In this document: positions 11,098 to 23,125 of the stretch, piece by piece
How positions within the stretch are numbered: position 1 is the stretch's first letter
Layout of the letters: each line of letters opens with the position of its first letter
NCBI GenBank assembly: GCA_001414485.1
Contig: LLEY01000005.1
Coordinates: 1 to 64,000, forward strand
Source: Calycina herbarum
Lineage: Eukaryota > Ascomycota > Leotiomycetes > Helotiales > Pezizellaceae
Length of the DNA stretch: 64,000 nucleotides
Direction: 5' to 3'
Notes under the pieces: generated by a model
The model's database searches: none
Told to the model about the DNA's origin: nothing
The model's input: the letters and a program-made list of their open reading frames with translations, nothing else
Position numbers and translations under genes: made by a program

Positions 11098-11444
11098 TCG
11101 TTTCGACCGTATTGATAACGAATTCTTCGTGGCCGAAATATGTTGGTCATTCCCTACTTGATAAGATTAACCAGGTTGTGCTAACGTCGGCCTCATTCAG
11201 CTTCACGCAGAGATTTCGAGGTTTGCAACAACTCCCTTTTCTTCAATGTCTCAATCTCCGGACAATGGAAATCCTCGCCAAGGATCCAAAAACACCACCA
11301 CGTCCCAGTAAGTTGAAACATAGAAAACACCAGAATGATGATTAATATAACATAGAATCGATAGATCATACGACGCATTCTCCAAAACAGCTTGGGCTGA
11401 CGAAGAAATTCGAAAATACGAAATAAATGCGCGCAATCCTAATT

Positions 11445-12440
11445 TCAGGAACGACCCGGCCACTGACCTGGAGACTTCGACAAATTCCCGTGAGAGGAAC
11501 AAAATAGCTGGGGGAAGGCGCCGTGCGACAAAGATTCTGAGAAAGGTTGGAAACGTATAGAATGTGTATGGTCAATCGGGGAAGAGGTTAGCGCACGAAA
11601 GGGTGCACCCGGATAGACCTGGACTGTTGTGTTACTGTATTGTTCGAGTTCTTCAATGTAAGCTTCAAAGTGCCAGAATGATGGTGGAATATAGTTCATG
11701 TGACGAAGGATTTAATCCACTCAAATAGCTTGTAGCTGAAAGCAGAGGATGGGAGCCGGGGTGCGGAGCAATTCCACTCTGTCAAGCCTGAAATGTAACC
11801 CCAAAAAGTCGGAAATCTCAACGAACGGCTGTGCCTCCGAACACCACGAGTTGAGGTGATACAATATTGTATCAAAATCGATGTCACCTTAGACAAGTCG
11901 ATGAGGCCGCATGGGAACGGGCCTGACCGAGCCCCATTGCAGATTGTGGAGGTAGCACATGGGCAGAATTCTTCAACATCAGGTGGTCGGCCGTAGGGAC
12001 CCGACGAAGTGGTAGAGTATCACAAGCTGCACAATTGCTGGTGCCACCTCAAATGTGTACAGCCCCATCTATTTCTTTGGCTTTTGAGAACTCGCGGGGG
12101 ATTCCCACATCGAGGTCATGGCGACTAGAGCGAGGACGAGCCCATACGGAGAATATTGGGTGGTAGATCTGCTAAAGATTCATCAGGCCAACGTGCGGGC
12201 TGCAGATTCGCAGCAATGACACCCAACTGCACAACTTGAGGCTGCACACTGTCCACAATATTGAAACTTTCAGAATCGCACAATGCCGTCAGTACATGGG
12301 ATTGGTGAAATCGTGATCACTAACCAATAGCTTTCCGTTCAATACTGCAGTGCCATAGAATTTGATCCCATCTTTGCCGGCTATTGATATACGTGCGATT
12401 CGCACGGCGAGAAATGATTACTCGTACGGATGGAATAGCC
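11445..12440 (-). pseudogene. probable decayed coding region on the minus strand
   Basis: Short coding-like runs succeed one another on the minus strand in changing frames: RIARISIAGKDGIKFYG (near 12390) followed by TAVLNGKLL; LTALCDSESFNIVDSVQPQV (near 12280), running to a stop near 12136; then IDFDTILYHLNSWCSEAQPF (near 11870) and EAYIEELEQYSNTTVQVYPG (near 11660). The change of frame near 12310 needs a single-base indel. None matches a family I can name. Taken together they suggest one or two genes in decay. Alternative: an intact multi-exon gene whose splice sites I failed to see. Confidence 0.3.
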
Positions 12441-13022
12441 CGGTTATATTAAAACATGGGTATCTGAGCATCCTGATTGGATCTCTTGAGGAAGGACTCC
12501 ATAGTTCTTTGATCTGACCAATCCAGCAGTGCTATATTCAACTAATGACCTGGGTCAATAGAAGTGAGGCAGTAGTGAGGCTCAAAGTATAACAGGCGGA
12601 GAAATGCTAGCTCCAACAAGAAAATAAAATGTTGTTCCCGCATCGTCTCGGCCAAATCATCGTTCCAAGGGGCCGATGTATGCAAACTCAAGCCAACGTG
12701 TGAAATCAGCAAAGTGGATGCTGATAGGCTGGAAAATCCTACCCCGATCGGGACGAGGCTTCATATAGGAAGAGATGATTTAGACCTGGAGTTCGACGGA
12801 GGTATTTCAAAAGTGTATTTTTTGGTATTTGCGGGAGTGATTTAGGGTTGATCTAGAAAGGGCCGCGATTTCTCTGAAAAGTCTATGAGGCCACTAGAGG
12901 TTGCAGGAATTCCTGACTATAGTCCAAGGCGCTTGCCATTCTACAAATTCTCCCAACTCTTTTAAAATAATAAAGGTAGCGTGGCCTCCTCATGGGATCC
13001 CGACGATGATCGTGAGACACTT

Positions 13023-13116
13023 ACTATCCCCCCCCCTGATTACATTGTACGGTGCACAGACACTTGCCATACAAAAACGACCGTGCGCATACAATGTAAT
13101 TAGGGGGAGGGATAGT
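13023..13116. mobile_element. 94-bp foldback MITE-like element, copy 2
   Basis: Inverted orientation copy of the element at 1533-1630, with the same ACTATCCCCCCC/GGGATAGT ends and the same core. Differences are single bases and homopolymer length. Flanks are unrelated to copy 1, which supports movement. Confidence 0.75.
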
Positions 13117-16100
13117 ATAACATTGGCAAAAGAGATACCACGGAGTATGGCCGCATGGCTTTCTCCACATCCCGATTAGATATAGTGTCAATCTACCGCA
13201 TATCGCATGCAGGATCGTGGCGGTCTGTGGAATAGATACGAGTGGTTCGCCAAAAAAAAAAAAAACCCCCCCCGACAGGGACGAAAACCAAAAAGCGGGG
13301 AACGAGAATGCAAAGAACTAACAATTGGCTAAAGGAAACAAAAGTAAAATTCAGCCCTATCAGATATTTCAACGGGTGTTCGAAGCTCGGACTCGGAGTT
13401 CATCGCAACCGGTTCTGTGCTACCTTGCGATTCATTCGACACCGTGATTCCATCCCCTTGCCACAAACTGGATAATACCCCGCATGAAGTATAGGACCGG
13501 GAGGTCCTCATAGCTGTATCATTTGGTGGTAAGAACGCCAGTCGTATGCAAGAACTCCTGATTTGCGGAAGGGAAAAGAGAAGAGACGGGATTGAATAAG
13601 GCATAGTCAAAGATGTAACTTCCACTCCCACCTAGAAGTCGGGCGTAAAACAATTGAGCATATAAATCCCAGCAGCTCGCAAATTTGTATCCCAAACTCT
13701 CCCTTTGGCTTCGCCCACTCTCTTCCTATATTTGTATTCCGGTACCACAGCCCCGACACCGCTTCAAAATAGCAAGAAAATAGACAACTGCATCAACTTT
13801 GACATCTCAACACCTGCAAGGATGTCGCGTCAAAAACAAATCAGCATAACAGCGAAACCCGATTTGCAACAGCAACCCACCAGCATTCACCAGACTTTCG
13901 GCGCAAACTGGAGGTAGCACATAACTCCGCTCATTTTCAAAAAAGCACTCGCTGATGTATGTCCAAGAAGTGCTATGCTTTCCTCCGAGCACCTTTCGTT
14001 GCCAACATGGGCGGATGAAGATCTGGTGATGTACGGAGCCAACAAAATCAATCCCAAGTTCAGCAGAATCGGCGGCATCCAAATTCAGATTGATAAAAAC
14101 AGCTTGGAGAGAAGAAGTATGCGGATCAGGACGCGTCAAAGCCGACGTCATGTCAGACACTTCGAATCTGCATGGCTTGATAGCGAGGTACTTGGTGTTG
14201 CGGGAAGAAACCTGGTTTGATGATGGCGTTATGAGTGTTCTCCCCGTCGATTTGAGAGTATTTTGCTATCAATCCCTGAACCTTGTTTTTGTTGAAAAGG
14301 GGGCATTAATAATGCTTATGTCTGAGTTGTATCGTGCTTTCCCATGGGGTCTACGCCACCAAGGCAGACAGCTCCTGAGGTGGCACGAGTTTGTGTGGTT
14401 GAGAAGGAAGCCTCCTAATTAAGCGCCAGTCATCCGGGAATGTCCTTCAAAGGGTTTCTTCGGGAATTTCATCGATAATGATCAACAGTTGAGGAGCATA
14501 ACCCATTAAAAAGGTGTTTCAATTCGAATTTGCCTAGTAATATGGTCAGTTGAGCATCAGTTAAAACGAGCATAAACAAAATACTCCATGCTACGGCAGC
14601 GCATGTCGCCCACACCATCACACGGTGGGAGGCCTTTGACCGTAGGTTTGCTTCAACTCACCACCTCCCTTACATAGAAACGCCCGAATAAAGTTGGAAA
14701 CTTCAAGCAAGACTGCGTATATAGATAATGTTGTCAGGCATGAACAGTAATGTGTGGCGTGAGCTGATTGATTAGGTGTTGGGTACCAGTGCAGGAAGGT
14801 GGGAAGTCGTGTCAAAATAAGGAACCGGTCGTTAAACCGAGGTGGAAGGACTCGCGATTGTAAAAGCGGCAGCAAATACCCGAGGGTCTTACCTCTCTCG
14901 TTTTTCCATCTCTCTCGGATAATTCAAGGCGATTAACCCAAACTTCTAGGACAATTGAGAATATTGACCCAGATTATGTAGAACAATGAAGTTCAATCAT
15001 CCCAACTCTCGGGGTTAATTATTGTGAACTACTCTAGAGGGTTGGAACAGCAAGAGAAAGTACTGCCACTCTAGTGAGGTTCAGAGCTGGATCGGATTAT
15101 TCTTGGAAAAGGAATTAATACTATCAGGTGACTTTGACATTCTCACGTTTTGTTATGCCTTGCTACTTCTGGTGAACTTTGAGCTCATCTTGTCAGTTTT
15201 ATGCATCCTAGCAAGTGGGCTGAAGGATATAAAAAGGAGAGTTCAAGGAGACTGGTCACATGACTAGTTTTTTTTATTAATTAGTTATGTGACGTACAGA
15301 AAACTGCAACTTTTCCCCAAAAGTAAACCTAAAAGGGTCCTTGAATAATTCGATTTCCGGGTCTCGAGGTGATTTGGGATGCTCAAAAGTATAATGAAAA
15401 GGTAGAAATAGTAAGATCTCGTCCTCGCCCCTCTTCAACAAACTGGAACACCAAAAACACAGGCACACGCCTCTTGAGTAAAAATGAACAGCAGAATAGC
15501 CAGTTTGTTCATGAGATTATCAAAGAGTTTCCTGAAATTTTCCTGCGCCGAAAAGAAAGCAATTAAGGTAGCATGATCTCGCAATAAACAAGAAAAGCAG
15601 CAGTTAGCTCTTTTAACTTAAAGAGATAATTGGGATAATTCGTAATAACTTGAGTAATAACAAAACAAAAGGCAGAAAATGAAGAGCTACAGGAAGAACT
15701 CGCTGCTAGGATTCTCGATATAAGGATGTCTTGGACAAGTCCTTATATTTTTGGCAACCACTAGTAGCAAGGGGAGGGTTTTCCGTACCGGCCGCTTTTA
15801 TTTCGCGAAAAGGGCGGGGAATACACAACAATATTGTGATAGAAACATGTACCTTCTACTAATAATAGGGAATGCTCTTCCCACGTTCGTATCAATTGGC
15901 CATCAAAAGTTGATGACGACGACCGGATGCACCGATGGAAAGACGACGACGACTTGAAATTGGGAGTTGAGGAGTGAGAAAGAGGGGTTCTGCGCAACAC
16001 CAATAGGAGGTCGATCCCTGTGGACGTGCTGTTCTCGGCACGATTCAGGGGAAACAGGTCAAAAACCTCAACGCACGGCTTCATGTTGACTTGCAAGAAT

Positions 16101-17095
16101 GGGAGATCTAGATATGAGTACGAGGCTACGAAGTTGGCTTCTTTGGTCAAGTCATCTGGTCTTCCAGAATCCAGCATTGTGACAACCTTGGAAGTCAAAT
16201 CAATGCCCACATGGTTAACTGTTAGCGATTTATGCCTTGGGAGATCAACAAGGTAAATGCCTTATGCATCGTGTTGACTCTGTCCCCCTGGTGTTAAGGT
16301 TATTTTCAACTAAAAAGCTTAGCCACTTATAAGACCAAATAAGGTTAATAATGTCGTGCACGTGCATATCTGATTTCGATAAATCATCCCAAACCCCGTG
16401 GCCAACCCCCTGTTATCAACTCAACAATTGAACAAACACATGTGAACTTTATTATACTTGAATAGAATTCTTTTAAATTGAAAAATCCACCAACCCAGCA
16501 CGTTTTTCATGTTGAGGCCTTTTAACCATCCAAGAAATATTGCCGTGGAATTTACCCACGACCCTTACGCTTATTTCCTCCTATTAACTTCCCTATGTGG
16601 GGATGAGGTCCGAGTTCTCACATGACTGTTAAACATTTGTCTGAATTGAGTTAGACTGGGCCGTTAGAAAAAGCAACTTTCGCTTCTTCTCTTTTCCTTT
16701 TCTCGGAAGCTGCCGATGTCGCGATGCCAAGGACAACCACGAAGAAAGGAACTCATTTCTATCTGTCATACTTGACGTCTGTGGATTTCCTCCGTCTTTG
16801 GAAACATTTAATATATCAAGGTTTACCATGAATCTACTGCGCCCGATTGACCGTTGCACTGCGCACAGCGTACCTGACGCTTATTAGGGTGTAGTGGATC
16901 TGCATGCGGCTTCTCCCCCCATGGGCAAGGTATCTTCGATCATGTTTCCTTTTACGGCCGTTTGCCCGAATCTTGGGGAGCCGGGATGTGCTTCGATCTT
17001 GATCTGCGACCCACGAGTTGAGAATGTGATAAAGAAATCCCGATTGTTCCTTGGTCTACAGAGTTATTTGCGGGGCAGACCTATTTGATTCTTAG
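13117..17095. other. gene-poor region, no supported gene
   Basis: About 4 kb of normal composition with short overlapping open frames (for example 13807-14160 minus, 14090-14422 plus, 15761-16210 minus), none with a recognisable domain. An A14 run followed by a C-rich homopolymer occurs at 13252-13275. Some frames may be remnants of old genes; I cannot support any. Confidence 0.4.
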
Positions 17096-17103
17096 TATAA
17101 GTA
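17096..17103 (+). promoter_or_regulatory. TATA-like box of the NLP gene
   Basis: TATAAGTA lies 67 bp upstream of the NLP start codon. It is followed by a pyrimidine-rich leader and a stretch rich in CATC/CAACG up to the ATG, as in many highly expressed fungal genes. Position-based inference only. Confidence 0.3.
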
Positions 17104-17169
17104 CCAACCTTCCCCTACTCTGCTAGGATCATCTCACATCCAAGCTTCAACGCATCTTCAATCTTCACA

Positions 17170-18094
17170 ATGGCTGTTCTCTCAAGATTCCTCCAGTTTT
17201 CTGCTGCCCTTTTGGCTTCTACCACAGTCAGCGCATCACCTGTTGAACGAAGAGCTGTCATTGCCCACGATGCGTAAGTCACATTCCCGAGCATGATTGT
17301 TATTCAGACCTCTTCTATTACTCTAGAGAAGAAGAAATATTATACACCAACTCAAACTAACATATTTATAGTGTTGTAGGATTTGCAGAGGCCGTTCCCA
17401 GTGGCACTGTCGGCGCCGTTTATGAAGCTTATCAACCATTCCTCAAAGTTGTGAATGGATGCGTCCCTTTTCCAGCTGTTGATGCTGCAGGCAACACAGG
17501 GTATGTCTCTTTCTTTTTAGAATAATGATATCATAATCTAACTCAAAGCAGTGGCGGACTTCAAACTTCTGGCTCAAGCAACGGTGGATGCACCAGCAGT
17601 ACAGGACAAATTTATGTTCGCGGTGCTGCATCGAATGGCAGATATGCAGTCATGTACTCTTGGTAAGTCTAATTCCTTTGACAAATAGTTGTGATTTACT
17701 AATCATCGTTAGGTATTTCCCCAAGGATGAGCCATCTGATGGACTTGGACATCGTCATGACTGGGAAGGAGTTATCGTCTGGCTTTCCAGCGCCAGCGCA
17801 ACTACAGTCGCTAACATTCTGGCTGTATGCCCGTCAGCTCATGGAGGTTGGGATTGTGCCACCTCTGGATACACCCTCTCCGGAACCGGTGCTGCGATCA
17901 AGTACGAGAGTGTCTGGCCAGTTAACCATGCCTGTGGGCTCACTTCTTCCGTTGGAGGCCAACAGCCTTTGATTGCATGGGAGTCGCTTACTTCTGCTGC
18001 GCAAACTGCTCTCTCCAACACCGACTTCGGAGACGCAAACGTCCCATTCAAGGATGCCAATTTCAACACCAACCTTGCAGCAGCTACTTTTTAA
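17170..18094 (+). CDS. NEP1-like necrosis-inducing secreted protein (NLP, type 1), 4 exons
   Basis: Model join(17170..17273,17372..17500,17552..17662,17713..18094), 241 aa, intact frame. An N-terminal hydrophobic signal peptide (about residues 1-22) precedes a short pro-like segment ending ERR. The NPP1 domain follows: the cysteine pair C65 and C91 marks type 1, and the heptapeptide GHRHDWE at 127-133 contains the residues that bind the divalent metal needed for activity in the family. Family knowledge: these proteins act outside the cell on plasma-membrane sphingolipids of dicot plants and provoke necrosis and immunity. Three further Cys follow in the C-terminal third. Nothing in the sequence suggests inactivation. 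It stands alone, between a 4-kb gene-poor region and more non-coding DNA. Confidence 0.92.
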
Positions 18095-19559
18095 TGACTT
18101 TATATACCCTCGGCGCATTGATTACTTTTTTTTACGACAATTGGTTCAGCAAATTTTGCAAAAGATGGGACCTCGGTGGACAACAACTGCAAGCAAGTAT
18201 CAGACGGATGAGAAAGCCAGTTGAGCTATTTATATTTTAATTTACAAAACTTTTACAACATCATTATTCGTTCATCTGATGCATTTCTCGTCCTTCCATC
18301 CGATTATTCTCCTGGCCTGAACGTTCCATAATCAGATGGCAGGACCCTCAACGAAAGGTTCCAGTGAAACTATCGCGAGACTGCGGATTCCGTTCATAGC
18401 TTTACGGTTGTCATGCCAAGAGCGAAACCAAGAGCGAGGATTTATATCAAGCACTCAATCTTATCGCTGCGGATGACGAACGTTTTTCGGTGAAACTATG
18501 CTGAGACTGACGAAAGTTATTTCTGGCGTTTGACAGCCTGTAGAACATGAGACGACGGATATCCAGTCAACCTTATTTCCCGTGACATGCTTGGATTTTA
18601 TTCACAGGGTTCTGCTTGTGTATTCAGATCGCTGGGTTGGTGCTGGGGTGATACTGGGAGGTCAATTGCGGGTAATGGAAGCTGTTTCCGAGATACCATG
18701 TTGGACTGTTACCGAGTAAATGGTAGTTCAACTCGCTTAAGTGGTGACGATTTGGCTGGGTACTGGTGGGCAACTGAATCTTGGCATTGAAACTAACGAC
18801 TATTTCTAATTTAAAGCTTTTCTCATCTTTCTATCCTCAGTTAGAAAACACTGTTATTGACGCATTGCCCAAATAGTACCAGAGCAAAGCTCCAAAGGGA
18901 AAGTGGTACATTATTGGCGTGGACTTAAGGGCCGATCGATTCGTCGGTTTATCGCAAAAACGTGCCCTTCGGGATCTGGCTTCGGGTCGTGTTTCGTGTT
19001 GTGTTCCCCATACCAACAAGGGGGATTATCTTTGTTGAGGATGCCACTTCTGAGGTATAAACCTTTACATTCTTCCTCATTCATCTCAAAATAACCGTCT
19101 TTCTTGAGGAAGGACTCCTGGAGGTTCTCTGGATTCCTTCTCTCCAATGTTGTAACGAGGAAAGACCCCTGCGGCAGATATTACAGTACTACAACACCAA
19201 CTAGTTACCTTGCAACGCAATAAATTGTCCTTTCAATCAAAATCGCTTGATAGCTACTACCTGCCTCGCAACATTTCCTCACAAACCGTAATGCCAAGAT
19301 ACTCCACTTCTCCCTTCCAGACCACTGACTCCTGTTGCAAATGTATGGCGGAAACTCTTCAATTTACTAAGTGTGGCCTAAGCCGACTATTTATGCCCTG
19401 GGATTGCCCTGGGATGGCGCTAGTAACCACGCTAGCGAGTAGCCACGTGACTGACATACTCCTATTCACTGTAGGTTTTCAACCACTCCCACCACCATCG
19501 GAAACCCTACCTCCCGAGCCACAGAATGCCACAACTCCAAAAGAAAACCCGCATTCAAA
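18095..19559. other. intergenic, one small unsupported frame
   Basis: Downstream of the NLP gene. A plus-strand frame at 18587-18790 is Trp/Cys/Gly-rich (CWGDTGRSIAGNGSCF, DCYRVNGSSTRLSGDDLAGY) and could be a remnant or exon. It has no signal peptide, no partner exon was found, and its family is unknown. Otherwise nothing is seen. Confidence 0.35.
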
Positions 19560-19941
19560 TCACATATAAGCCACTCGATCCTCCCCAAATTTCAACGCAA
19601 ACTTCAACTCTATTATCTCGCGAAATGCTGCATCTGTGCGCCATTGTTGGAGGGACTGAATCTTCTTGGCCATTAAGTGGTCAACGAGGGCTGCGGTGGC
19701 AACTGTATAGAATCGTTAGAAAGTTTGGTGGTGTGGGAATATGTGGGAGGAATATACCTAAGTTGATAGGCCAGATTCCTTTTTGTGAATCACCGATATA
19801 GAGGAATATTAACATGGTGAGGATTTTAAAAAGTGTAGTAAGGGTAGTACACTTTCTCGCAAAAGAACTTGGGTGGCCAGAGGGGAGAGTGAAAAGCTCC
19901 AGGCCCGCCGGTTTGATGAGTTCTGGTGGTACGAATTCCAT
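19560..19941 (-). CDS. small predicted membrane protein of unknown function (2 exons)
   Basis: Model complement(join(19560..19702,19758..19941)), 108 aa. The 55-nt intron has GTATAT donor, a CTAAC branch-like sequence (TTTCTAACGATT) and ACAG acceptor, and the frame closes exactly. The N-terminal third is hydrophilic; residues about 36-50 (LFKILTMLIFLYIG) form one hydrophobic segment, and a second weaker one spans the splice junction (NLVATAALVDHL). The C-terminus is charged and helical (QQWRTDAAFREIIELKFALK). I do not recognise the family. The compact intron and natural exon 2 make a real gene likely. Confidence 0.65.
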
Positions 19942-20261
19942 TTTCAAGGAGCTGTTTTGGGGTGGTGTATCGATAGTTTTGGAAGCAGGACGGAGTTTAA
20001 GAAGGTTTTTTGGGGTTTTGTGGTGACCTGTTCTGTTTTAAATAGGAGTGTGTCAAAAAAGTTAACAACATTAGGTTTTGAATCATTAAAGTAGTTATTC
20101 ACCATGTTCCATTGTGATTGTCAAGTCAAAGTTACTTCAGCTAACTGCTTTCAACTTCCCAAATGCCCCAGCGAGAAATTGGTTTAATACCATCATAATA
20201 ACAGTATTTGGTTCTAATACAAATACCAATACCAATCAGGCACGCCGAAATAAGACAAAGT

Positions 20262-20559
20262 TCAAATCAGCTCTCCATATTCGCTATCATGGCTCTCCAC
20301 CTTCGTTGAAGTCCCCTCCTCCACAGTCTCTCCCTCCCTGTTTTCTTCTAGGCGCTGTTTTACTGTCGCTATGGCTTCCACCCACTGCTTGCCAGGAGGT
20401 CTCTCAAGTTTTCGGTACCGAAATCGAACAACAGAATTATCGGTTTTCCTAACAAGGTCCTTCAACTCCTCCCCAGCAGTTGGTTCTGGTTGAGGTCCCT
20501 TCGGCGTAGTGGGGAGTGGATTGAGGCACAACTGAAGGAGCCTTTGAGTGAGTAGACAT
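20262..20559 (-). pseudogene. small hypothetical gene with an apparent one-base frameshift
   Basis: An ATG at 20559 opens a natural frame (STHSKAPSVVPQSTP) that stops within about 30 codons. The next frame, entered around a CCACTCCCC run near 20510, continues with PTAGEELKDLVRKTDNSVV and RKLERPPGKQWVEAIATV to a stop at 20262. The second half is charged and predicted helical. A single-base loss in a C-run, real or from sequencing, would explain the break; the GT..AG interval available is only 26 nt, too short for an intron. Family not recognised. Confidence 0.4.
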
Positions 20560-20771
20560 GGAGATTTGTTTGTGGGTTGTGTGAGGCGGGGGAGGTTGGT
20601 CTTGCCTCTGAACTGTGAGTTGGATGGGTGTTTGGGTGTAAGATGATTTGTGGAGGGGAATCGTATCGTCTGAACATTTGAGAAGTAGTATGATAGATGG
20701 CTGATAAATCTAAATATGCAACGAACGCAATTATATGGCCTTTGAAGATCTCAGTAAAGGGAAGAGGGTAA

Positions 20772-21016
20772 GTATACATAGAGAAAGCATCCATCCATCA
20801 AGTGCGCCATGGAATGTTGACTCATGAGACCGCAAAAGCTCAGTTGGATGGTAGAAGAAAAGAATCATGAGAAATCCCGACTAGACCTCTCGAAAAAGCA
20901 TAGAACTAAAAGACTTTTGAGAAAATGGCCACGTAGAAAAAGGACACAAGTTGCACGATATCAGAAAAGAGTGACATTGATATAGGACAGCCAACCGAAA
21001 GACCCATCTTCAATGC
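20772..21016. repeat. diverged segmental duplication, copy 1
   Basis: Matches 22625-22853 in the same order: ATACATAGAG near the start, then TTGGATGG(T/C)AGAAG, TCCCGA-type blocks, and an identical 20-mer, GAAAGACCCATCTTCAATGC, at 20997-21016 and 22834-22853. Identity is patchy with indels, so the duplication is old. Confidence 0.65.
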
Positions 21017-21778
21017 GTCACCTCTCTATATCTACAGCTATATTACAATTCGAGAGGAAAGTTCAACTGTAAATATGATGATTTTGTATCTTAAATAGCT
21101 TCTTTCCCTCTCCTACCACATCTTGCATCTTCTCATTTCCTTTTCTCTTCCATCGGCGATTAGAAGAGCTAGATTAGTGAAGAACATCTTCCTCTTTCGG
21201 TATCTTTGAACCCCAAGGCATGCAGGAGAAAGACTTCGCTACATGAATTCCTTTATTTCTCAACAAAGAATCCTAGGTTTCACTCAGGCCAAGTCAATCA
21301 GGTTCTACACACCTTCATATTCATTAAGTCTAGGACTCAGTACCAATGATTGCATTGACCTTCGGCTGACCAGCCTCATCCAACCAGTCTACTTATACAA
21401 GTACTCAGAAAACCACCCTTATTTAGGATTTTGACAACATTGAAAACCGCAAATCTTCTGGCTCTATCTACTGCCGTCAAGGAACATCCGTACTACAAAA
21501 CACACCGTCCGCAGCTAAACAACCTCACAGAACACACAACACTAAAACACAACAAGAGGCCCTCCCAGAACCAGCATGATTATATATTTTGTTTCAAATC
21601 GCGGTTTTGCGAAAACGTGATCATTTTACGAGTGACATACTACTAGCAAGAAGGGTTGAAGAGATACTTACTTGTTTAGTATAAGCCTATCTTCTCCATT
21701 TCAATAGATCACTATTTAAGAAATGAATTACAAAAATCAATACTTCACATAATTCCAAGCAACCACCCTAATATCTCA
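21017..21778. other. intergenic, no supported gene
   Basis: Only short plus-strand frames (21243-21434, 21431-21646) with no domain. Includes the 3' flank of the F-box gene. Confidence 0.4.
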
Positions 21779-22247
21779 TCATCGCCGACAACAATAACCA
21801 CCAACCTCCCACGCCGTACACAACCCACAAATATATTTCCAAGTCTGCAACATGAAAGGATTCCTCAACTGCCTCTCAATCACCTCTCCATCCTCCATAA
21901 GTTTCCTCAGACACTTCTCACATCTCAAAATGCTCCCTCCTTTTTCTTTGTCCTCGGGGTCGCGGTGCAGCTCGTGATGGCGCTCGAAATAAAAGGCTGC
22001 CTTTCGGACGTTCGCATTTAAGAGTCGGAATATACTGCGAATTCGTGGACAAGTCAAGCTAAGCAGAGAACAGTAGGCTGGATTTAGATGGGGAAAAATC
22101 TCTAGGAGCACTTCGGCAGGTAGGTTGTCAAGACGGGGCGGGCCTGTGTAGTGTTAGCTTTGTATGATACGAGGGGAGAGGGGATGAACCTAGGGGGTAG
22201 GTTTCCGGGAGGAGTTGCTTGGATGAGATGGACTTAATTATTTTCAT
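21779..22247 (-). CDS. F-box protein (2 exons)
   Basis: Model complement(join(21779..22143,22190..22247)), 140 aa. The 46-nt intron has GTTCAT donor and CACAG acceptor. Exon 1 encodes a 19-residue leader. The F-box follows at about residues 22-60: LDNLPAEVLLEIFPHLNP, then CSLLSLTCPRI. F-box proteins link substrates to SCF ubiquitin ligases through SKP1, so the likely role is a small SCF adaptor. No WD40 or leucine-rich repeats follow; the remainder has paired cysteines (CEKC near 99, CGLC near 127) that might bind metal or substrate. The first intron rests on reading-frame logic only. The target is unknown. Confidence 0.7.
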
Positions 22248-22624
22248 AATTGTAGTTTGGGTATTTGTTTCCTGGTGACTTTATTACCGTGGAATATAGA
22301 GAAACAAGATGGCAGTAGAGCGGTATGACTTATAGTAAGGAGGAAAAGTTTCTTGAAGTGCGGAGAGGACTTATTAAGTTGTGCCTAGGCCTGGCCTGGC
22401 TGTTACAATCTGGAAACTGCGTGCGAGTGCTCGGGAAAGTGAATGGAAACCTGTCACTGATAAGCAAGCTGTTTTTTTTCTTTCTTTTTTGTAACACAAG
22501 CGGCGTCAAATACTTGGTCTCGAACGATTGTTCCAAAATTATGAAATGATTATACGAATTATGCCAGGGAGTTGTCATGACGAAGGCTATGCATAACCCA
22601 GTTCATTGCATCGCTCAACACACT

Positions 22625-22853
22625 CATACATAGAGGAAGTATTCGTCCATCAATTATGCTATGGAAAGTGGACTACTGAAACCATAAAAGCGCATTTGGA
22701 TGGCAGAAGGAAAGAAATATCGGGAATCCGAACTTGGCATCCCGAAAAATTAGAGGTCCAAAAAACACCCAGGAAGGAAAACCGGCTAAACAGAAACAAC
22801 GACAACCAGCAAGAGTTCAAACTGGAAGATATCGAAAGACCCATCTTCAATGC
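22625..22853. repeat. diverged segmental duplication, copy 2
   Basis: Partner of 20772-21016. It lies between the F-box gene and the cupin gene, while copy 1 lies beyond the F-box gene on the other side. An additional shared 16-nt string, CTTGGAATTATG plus GAA, is found near 21755 and near 23145 on the minus strand, suggesting that the duplicated unit was once longer. Confidence 0.6.
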
Positions 22854-23125
22854 AAAGCAACCTCCTTCCAAGCATCTATCAAGGGTCCTCCTACACCAAA
22901 TATTGGATCTGAATCGGGTACCGGTACTGCTCTGGCGTTCAATTCCTTTTCTCGTGTTTCTTCCGTATCGGCTTTGCAAAAGTTGTTATCGTAGTGTGGA
23001 CTTCCCTAGTCAAGAATTAGTATCTTGAAATTTGATCCTTAAACTTGCCGTGGGAGTTGTCGTTCTCCCTAGACGTCCCTGCTCAAAGCTCAAGGGTTCT
23101 CGAACAGCAACCAAATATTCTCCAA

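Noticed and set aside
15761..16210. 149-codon minus frame as a gene
   Set aside because: No family, Ser-rich low-complexity middle, no splice partners and overlapped by an opposite frame; evidence too weak.
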